Assembly: GCF_001510645.1 (NCBI RefSeq)
Contig: NZ_LMVB01000001.1
Coordinates: 2,056,981 to 2,120,980 of the forward strand
Reading direction: 5' to 3'
DNA from: Paenibacillus sp. FJAT-29882
GTDB lineage: Bacteria > Bacillota > Bacilli > Bacillales > DSM-1321
Length of the DNA stretch: 64,000 nucleotides
Shown here: piece by piece, positions 62,679-64,000 of the stretch
Numbering within the stretch: position 1 is the first letter of the stretch
How the letters are laid out: each line of letters starts with the position of its first letter
The notes under the pieces: model-generated
What the model was told of the DNA's origin: nothing
What the model saw: only the letters and a program-made list of their open reading frames with translations
Databases searched by the model: none
Position numbers and translations under genes: made by a program

Positions 62679-63224
62679 TTAATCAACCTCTATGTTATTT
62701 TGCCAGACAATTACCCATTCAATATTGTTTCCATGTAGAGTAGAACTGTAGTTTAATAATCCTGCTGTGAAACTGTGTTCACCTTGTTCTAAAAGAACAT
62801 AAGAAAACGGCTCTGTCCCATCTGTAGCTGATATTGAAAGCTTTGTTGTCGGATCATCCCAGTTTATTGAACCGTTCAAACCTGTTACTTTTATAAATTT
62901 TCCCTCTTCCAAAAATTGTCCAGAAACAGTTCCTTTTGCCCACTTTAAAGGGTAATTTTCTTTAATCAATTTCAAAACCTTTTTATCAATTGAGTTCTCT
63001 GCCTGATCTATACCTCGTTCTATCCCTTTACTAATAGAAGTTTTCACTAAAAAATATAGAGCTATCCCAACAGCACTAACTGAGGCAACTATTATTCCTA
63101 ATACAGAATAAAACCAATAAATATTATTATTGATATTCTCTTGAAAAAGCGACACATTGTCTTGTAAACCTTCAAATCTTAATTCTAAATCCCTAATTTT
63201 TGTGGCTAATTCCTCTGTTTTCAT
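62679..63224 (-). CDS. phage protein with coiled coil, membrane segment and beta domain
   Basis: A 181-residue protein. Coiled coil residues 1-36, a membrane segment at about 37-60 (WFYSVLGIIVASVSAVGIAL), then a domain FIKVTGLNGSINWDDPTTKL. The start at 63224 has GGAGGAAG. Between tail genes. Not assigned; membrane anchoring suggests a superinfection or lysogenic conversion role. Confidence 0.65.
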   Translation of the reverse strand: MKTEELATKIRDLELRFEGLQDNVSLFQENINNNIYWFYSVLGIIVASVSAVGIALYFLVKTSISKGIERGIDQAENSIDKKVLKLIKENYPLKWAKGTVSGQFLEEGKFIKVTGLNGSINWDDPTTKLSISATDGTEPFSYVLLEQGEHSFTAGLLNYSSTLHGNNIEWVIVWQNNIEVD

Positions 63225-63363
63225 AACTTCCTCCACCCCGTAAACTATTACAAGGTGAGTATATCACTTTGAATAAGAAATAAAAAGTTGGAGCTAAACA
63301 TAACAGCATATACAAAACCATTAATAAAAGAGAAATATTGTAATAGTTTGTAATCCAATTCAA
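63193..63363 (-). CDS. possible small membrane protein, 56 residues
   Basis: From a TTG at 63363 with GGAG 6 nt upstream: two hydrophobic segments (ISLLLMVLYMLLCLAPTFYF, LFKVIY). Overlaps the next gene by 32 nt. Real but uncertain. Confidence 0.4.
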   Translation of the reverse strand: MNWITNYYNISLLLMVLYMLLCLAPTFYFLFKVIYSPCNSLRGGGSYENRGISHKN

Positions 63364-63405
63364 TTTATTCTCCATCCTTCTTTTAATTCACTTTATGAGA
63401 ATTTC

Positions 63406-63432
63406 GGCATAAAAAATACACCTCATTGGGTG
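63406..63432 (-). terminator. terminator of tail transcript
   Basis: ACACCCAATGAGGTGTATTTTTTATG, minus strand; identical stem to the terminators inside the 33-35 kb cassettes. Confidence 0.82.
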
Positions 63433-63466
63433 TTTGGTTTGTTGCATATAATTTTCCTGTTACGCA

Positions 63467-63622
63467 TTAAGCTACTCGTTGATTATCCATTAAACCTTTT
63501 AATTCTGTGTATTGCGCTGGTGAAATTCGGTTTCCTAAAAGGTAAACGTCTAATTTATTAAGCATGTTAGTATACTCGTAATTTCCACCTTGAATAACTT
63601 GTTTTGATAATGAGTAAATCAT
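63467..63622 (-). CDS. XkdX-type small tail protein, 51 residues
   Basis: MIYSLSKQVIQGGNYEYTNM... NRISPAQYTELKGLMDNQRV. Pattern (helix, G..Y...M..KLDVYLL..RI...QY.EL.GL) is common just above phage lysis or tail-fibre terminators. AAGGGAGGTGCG ribosome site. Confidence 0.75.
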   Translation of the reverse strand: MIYSLSKQVIQGGNYEYTNMLNKLDVYLLGNRISPAQYTELKGLMDNQRVA

Positions 63623-63635
63623 TTTCGCACCTCCC

Positions 63636-63935
63636 TTAAATTCCGTTTCTTATTTCAGTTAGTACCGCGATATATTCTATGTTCAATAGAATTTGCGCTT
63701 GAAATTCCTCTTGCGATATGGATTTTTCTGACGGTGTGTATCCTTCAATCACGACGTATTCTTGAATTAACTTCTTTGTGGCAGAATCCCATGTATCGGA
63801 AATCCGAAACCCTTCTTTTTCTGGTAATAAAGCCACGTTTCCGATATCTATTTCGTTAATTTTTGATGAGTCATATGGGATTTTAGAACTAGAAACAGTT
63901 ACTAATTCATTTGTTTTTGTCACATATACAATCAT
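63636..63935 (-). CDS. phage tail-region protein, 99 residues
   Basis: Start at 63935 (MIVYVTKTNELVTVSSSKIP) because GGAGGTG lies upstream; the frame opens 15 codons earlier. C-terminal helix QEEFQAQILLNIEYIAVLTE as in XkdW-type proteins. ATG overlaps the stop of the upstream gene. Confidence 0.7.
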   Translation of the reverse strand: MIVYVTKTNELVTVSSSKIPYDSSKINEIDIGNVALLPEKEGFRISDTWDSATKKLIQEYVVIEGYTPSEKSISQEEFQAQILLNIEYIAVLTEIRNGI

Positions 63936-64000
63936 ACGTTCAACACCTCCGCTTCTTTGATTTTTTCTGTTATGTTGCACGTTATTATGTTGTTGTTGTA
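63932..64000 (-). CDS. C-terminal end of upstream phage gene (runs off window)
   Basis: The last 22 codons read NIITCNITEKIKEAEVLNV and stop at 63932-63934, overlapping the next start (ATGA). Probably a tail-fibre or baseplate gene. Confidence 0.55.
   Translation of the reverse strand, partial: YNNNIITCNITEKIKEAEVLNV

Noticed and set aside
1..64000. CRISPR arrays and tRNA genes
   Set aside because: No regularly spaced repeats of the right size and no cloverleaf with TTCGANTC-type T-arm were found.

Overview
The window comes from a low-GC, endospore-forming Bacillales bacterium (Bacillaceae/Caryophanaceae type). The chromosomal block miaA-hfq-spoVK-(TRIC channel)-ynbB-glnR-glnA at 45.4-52.7 kb is close to the Bacillus arrangement, and Spo0E-type, SspA-type and SpoVK genes point to a spore former. 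The organism cannot be named further from sequence alone. The core genes are all intact, so the many frameshifts and stops elsewhere look like real decay of mobile DNA, not poor sequence.

Everything left of glnA (1-45.4 kb) appears to be a stack of mobile elements that integrated one after another into the 3' end of glnA. An integrase gene or fragment lies at 0.6, 3.6-4.3, 24.2-24.7 and 44.1-45.3 kb. The last three are each followed by a terminator and the last codons of glnA (4453, 24790 and the real gene at 45400). Reading right to left: the newest element is 24.8-45.4 kb, with a Cro/CI/ImmA switch, a solitary type I R-like endonuclease, a cluster of small membrane and zinc-binding proteins, phage tail and lysis genes, SOS-controlled yolD, mepB and a chemoreceptor. 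The second is 4.5-24.8 kb. It holds decayed tail and lysis genes and an SPbeta-like immunity region (broken aimR, and yopP/yopQ/yopR homologues, the last being the MrpR repressor family). It also holds a c-di-GMP-I riboswitch upstream of a zinc-ribbon gene, an SspA-type spore protein, a TetR/SDR pair and many small hypothetical genes. The third ends at 4.45 kb and contains phage late-gene debris, a Spo0E-like gene and the start of an SLH protein.

Right of miaA (53-64 kb) is another prophage, read leftwards: tail genes (60.7-64 kb), XhlA-like protein, holin and amidase, then an accessory segment. That segment holds an uncharacterised three-gene operon (56.6-58.6 kb) and a DNA methyltransferase joined to a HEPN-like C-terminal region carrying RxxxxH, flanked by short inverted repeats.

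The most unusual structure is a roughly 110-nt sequence repeated four times (21.98, 33.42, 34.47 and 35.05 kb) directly in front of divergent tail-protein modules. Its core matches domain V of group II introns, including a compensatory base-pair change between copies, and is followed by a domain VI-like hairpin, yet no intron body or reverse transcriptase is present. Three copies sit in tandem cassettes that also repeat the start of the tail endopeptidase gene.
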